Assembly (NCBI RefSeq): GCF_001636055.1
Contig: NZ_CP011789.1
Location: 4,278,001-4,342,000, forward strand
Source: Pseudomonas putida
GTDB lineage: Bacteria > Pseudomonadota > Gammaproteobacteria > Pseudomonadales > Pseudomonadaceae
DNA: 64,000 bases
Reading direction: 5' to 3'
A program made the position numbers and the translations under genes. Shown one piece after another: positions 60,127-64,000 of this stretch. Position 1 is the first letter of the stretch; every line of letters begins with the position of its first letter. Under the pieces are notes generated by a model. It ran no database searches. It was not told the origin of the DNA and saw only the letters and a list, made by a program, of their open reading frames with translations.

Positions 60127-61011
60127 TTACTTCTTGGCTTCCCAGCCAGTCAGCTCGGCCAGGGCCTTGCCGATGTCAGCCAGGGAACGCACGGTCTTCA
60201 CGCCAGCGTCCTGCAGTGCAGCGAATTTCTCGTCTGCAGTGCCTTTGCCGCCGGAGATGATGGCGCCAGCGTGGCCCATACGCTTGCCCGCAGGTGCGGT
60301 AACGCCAGCGATGTAGGAAACGACAGGCTTGGTGACGTTGGCCTTGATGTAGGCAGCAGCTTCTTCTTCAGCCGAACCGCCGATCTCACCGATCATGACG
60401 ATCGCTTCGGTCTTCGGATCTTCCTGGAACAGCTTCAGGATGTCGATGAAGTTGGAGCCTGGGATCGGGTCACCGCCGATGCCGACGCAGGTCGACTGGC
60501 CGAAGCCGGCGTCGGTGGTCTGCTTGACCGCTTCGTAGGTCAGGGTGCCGGAACGGGAAACGATACCGACCTTGCCTGGCAAGTGAATGTGACCTGGCAT
60601 GATGCCGATCTTGCACTCGCCCGGAGTGATGACGCCTGGGCAGTTAGGGCCGATCAGGGTGACACCCAGCTCGTCGCACTTGACCTTGGCGTCCAGCATG
60701 TCGAGGGTAGGAATACCTTCGGTGATGCAGACGATCAGCTTGATGCCGCCAAAGGCCGCTTCCAGGATCGAGTCCTTGCAGAACGGAGCCGGAACGTAGA
60801 TGACCGAAGCGTCAGCGCCGGTTGCTTCCACAGCTTCCTTGACGGTGTTGAACACCGGCAGGCCCAGGTGGGTGGTGCCACCCTTGCCTGGGGTGACGCC
60901 GCCGACCATCTTGGTGCCGTAGGCGATGGCTTGTTCGGAGTGGAAAGTACCCTGCGAGCCGGTGAAGCCCTGGCAGATGACTTTGGTGTCTTTATTGATC
61001 AGGACGCTCAT
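60127..61011 (-). CDS. sucD: Succinyl-CoA synthetase alpha subunit (ADP-forming)
   Basis: The 294-residue subunit binds CoA and carries the phospho-histidine in [17 protein letters not shown]. The N-terminal Rossmann segment [20 protein letters not shown] and [20 protein letters not shown] are typical. With SucC it converts succinyl-CoA to succinate with ATP formation. Its ATG shares one base with the sucC stop (TAATG). Confidence 0.98.
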   Translation of the reverse strand: MSVLINKDTKVICQGFTGSQGTFHSEQAIAYGTKMVGGVTPGKGGTTHLGLPVFNTVKEAVEATGADASVIYVPAPFCKDSILEAAFGGIKLIVCITEGIPTLDMLDAKVKCDELGVTLIGPNCPGVITPGECKIGIMPGHIHLPGKVGIVSRSGTLTYEAVKQTTDAGFGQSTCVGIGGDPIPGSNFIDILKLFQEDPKTEAIVMIGEIGGSAEEEAAAYIKANVTKPVVSYIAGVTAPAGKRMGHAGAIISGGKGTADEKFAALQDAGVKTVRSLADIGKALAELTGWEAKK

Positions 61012-62177
61012 TACTTGCCCTCCGCAGCTTTGACAACTTGTTGAGCAGCGTCGGTCAGGCTGGTTGCCGCAATGATGTTCAAACCGCTTTCTGCCAGTAC
61101 TTTAGCGCCCAGTTCGGCGTTGTTGCCTTCGAGGCGGACAACGACCGGTACTTTCACGCCGACTTCTTTCACTGCACCGATGATGCCTTCGGCAATCATG
61201 TCGCAACGAACGATACCACCGAAGATGTTGACCAGAACGGCCGCGACATTGCTGTCGGACAGGATGATCTTGAACGCTTCGGTAACGCGTTCCTTGGTAG
61301 CGCCGCCGCCAACGTCGAGGAAGTTGGCTGGCTTGCCGCCGTGCAGGTTGACGATGTCCATGGTACCCATGGCCAGACCGGCACCGTTGACCATGCAGCC
61401 GATGTTGCCTTCCAGCGCTACGTAGTTCAGTTCGAACTTGGCAGCGTGGGCTTCACGGGCGTCGTCCTGGGACGGGTCGTGGAAGGTCTTCAGCTTAGGC
61501 TGACGGTACATGGCGTTGGCATCGATGTTGATCTTGGCATCGAGGCAGTGCAGGTCGCCGTCGGCCTTGATCACCAGCGGGTTCACTTCCAGCAGGGCCA
61601 GGTCGTGATCCTTGAACAGCTTGGCCAGACCTACGAAGATCTTGGCGAACTGTTGTACTTGCTTGCCTTCCAGGCCCAGCTGGAATGCCAGCTCGCGACC
61701 CTGGAACGGCTGAGCGCCGACCAGCGGGTCGATGGTAGCCTTGAGGATCTTCTCAGGAGTTTCGTGAGCGACTTTCTCGATGTCCACGCCACCTTCGGTG
61801 GAAGCCATGAACACGATACGACGGCTCGAACGATCCACTACAGCGCCCAGGTACAGCTCTTTGGCGATGTCAGTGCAGGATTCGACCAGGATCTTGGAGA
61901 CTGGCTGACCGTTGGCGTCAGTCTGGTAGGTAACCAGATTCTTGCCCAACCACTGCGCAGCGAACGCCTTGGCGTCTTCCTTGCTGCGAACCAGCTTGAC
62001 GCCGCCCGCTTTACCGCGACCACCAGCGTGGACCTGGGCTTTGACAACCCACTCGGAACCGCCGATCTTGTCGCAGGCTTCTGCGGCTTGCTCAGGGGTA
62101 TCTACAGCGAAACCCTTGGAAACTGGCAGGCCGTACTCAGCGAACAGCTGTTTACCCTGATACTCGTGAAGATTCAT
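61011..62177 (-). CDS. sucC: Succinyl-CoA synthetase beta subunit (ADP-forming)
   Basis: I chose the ATG at 62177, giving 388 residues ([20 protein letters not shown]), the same length as in E. coli. The ATP-grasp features [38 protein letters not shown] and [17 protein letters not shown] are present, as is [16 protein letters not shown]. It catalyses nucleotide binding in the SucCD complex. Confidence 0.98.
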   Translation of the reverse strand: MNLHEYQGKQLFAEYGLPVSKGFAVDTPEQAAEACDKIGGSEWVVKAQVHAGGRGKAGGVKLVRSKEDAKAFAAQWLGKNLVTYQTDANGQPVSKILVESCTDIAKELYLGAVVDRSSRRIVFMASTEGGVDIEKVAHETPEKILKATIDPLVGAQPFQGRELAFQLGLEGKQVQQFAKIFVGLAKLFKDHDLALLEVNPLVIKADGDLHCLDAKINIDANAMYRQPKLKTFHDPSQDDAREAHAAKFELNYVALEGNIGCMVNGAGLAMGTMDIVNLHGGKPANFLDVGGGATKERVTEAFKIILSDSNVAAVLVNIFGGIVRCDMIAEGIIGAVKEVGVKVPVVVRLEGNNAELGAKVLAESGLNIIAATSLTDAAQQVVKAAEGK

Positions 62178-62300
62178 GCTTTTTACCGTCTTCGTTAGGT
62201 ACTGCGCTTCGGCGCTGCGCTGTTTCCAGAGCCGCGCCACCTGTGACCGTTAACCCCGGATTTTTCCGGTGGCCCGGTCCGGCGGACATTCCGCGGTGGA

Positions 62301-62338
62301 TCTTGCACGCAAGACCCACGACGGGCAGCCCGCCGTGG
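62301..62338. repeat. Stem-loops in the lpd-sucC spacer
   Basis: TCTTGC-AC-GCAAGA (62301-62314) is a perfect 6-bp hairpin. CCACGACGGGC pairs with GCCCGCCGTGG (62316-62338) with one mismatch. The 170-nt spacer between lpd and sucC is therefore highly structured. No T-tract follows in the direction of transcription, so processing, pausing or partial attenuation is more likely than full termination. Confidence 0.5.
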
Positions 62339-62347
62339 TTTTTATAA

Positions 62348-63808
<1,461 letters not shown>

Positions 63809-63828
63809 CTACAAGCCGCACGCGGCAA

Positions 63829-63859
63829 GGCGACCTGCTCCGGTCGGGAGCCTGTCGCC
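63829..63859. repeat. Stem-loop between sucB and lpd
   Basis: GGCGAC (63829-63834) pairs with GTCGCC (63854-63859), with an inner GGAG/CTCC pair and an outer GC-rich flank. The adjacent CTTCAAGCTACAAG is a phrase frequent in pseudomonad intergenic DNA. It may tune the ratio of lpd to sucB. Confidence 0.45.
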
Positions 63860-63879
63860 TGCAGCGTGCAGCTGCGTGA

Positions 63880-64000
63880 TTAGATGTCCAGCAGCAGACG
63901 GGACGGATCTTCCAGCAGGTTCTTGATGGTCACCAGGAAGGTTACCGCTTCCTTGCCGTCGATCAGGCGGTGGTCATAGGACAGCGCCAGGTACATCATC
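63880..64000 (-). CDS. sucB: Dihydrolipoyllysine succinyltransferase of the 2-oxoglutarate dehydrogenase complex (3' end only)
   Basis: Only the last 39 residues and the stop lie in the window: [20 protein letters not shown] and [26 protein letters not shown] is the catalytic His/Asp motif of E2 acyltransferases. The order sucB-lpd-sucC-sucD fixes it as the oxoglutarate rather than the pyruvate E2. Confidence 0.96.

Overview
The window reads as chromosomal DNA of a Pseudomonas, most likely from the P. putida group. The grounds are GC-rich coding with strong third-position GC, a repeat pair at 38085-38153 that matches the P. putida REP consensus as I remember it, a 186-residue ChrR-type flavoprotein, and several gene orders I recall from Pseudomonas: ldcA-dnaQ-rnhA-methyltransferase facing gloB-mltD-npp, kdpFABC-kdpDE, fabA-fabB, and sucB-lpd-sucC-sucD. 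No tRNA, rRNA, insertion sequence, integrase, prophage gene or CRISPR array was seen.

Layout. Positions 1-10068 hold an accessory block on the minus strand: two very large paralogous proteins (the first cut by the window edge) with a dermonecrotic-toxin-like N-terminus, leucine-rich repeats and a C-terminal NEL-type E3 ubiquitin ligase domain, with an AraC-family regulator between them. From 10108 to 13090 is a 2-aminoethylphosphonate degradation unit (LysR regulator, phnW, phnX) with a palindromic operator candidate in the divergent gap. Positions 13172-20892 carry a ChrR-type reductase, a small conserved protein, lysine decarboxylase, dnaQ, rnhA, a methyltransferase, gloB and mltD. Positions 21064-28436 are a five-gene peptide/peptidyl-nucleoside ABC importer (Yej/Npp type) with two binding proteins. 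An MFS transporter follows, then the complete high-affinity K+ uptake locus kdpFABC with kdpDE (30024-37952), including the 29-residue KdpF.

Positions 38165-43803 (minus strand) carry an AI-2E-family membrane protein, a DUF4892 protein, two overlapping alpha/beta hydrolases, sixA, a DUF4389 membrane protein and gpsA. Positions 44009-48956 (plus strand) form a tightly coupled cassette: TonB-dependent receptor, periplasmic binding-protein-like protein and hybrid sensor kinase. This looks like an envelope sensing relay with no cognate output gene beside it. Then come fabA-fabB, a probable amidohydrolase lipoprotein, pirin, a dienelactone hydrolase, htpG, two hotdog thioesterases, a small Ala/Gln/Lys-rich lipoprotein, a DUF599 membrane protein, brnQ, and the TCA genes sucD, sucC, lpd and the last residues of sucB.

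The parts most worth a second look are the NEL effector pair, where one copy keeps the Cys-x-Asp catalytic motif and the other has Cys-x-Asn, and the receptor/binding-protein/hybrid-kinase cassette. Start sites were moved inward from the longest reading frame wherever a ribosome binding site, signal peptide or family alignment favoured it; each case is noted. Family assignments come from reading motifs, not from database searches.
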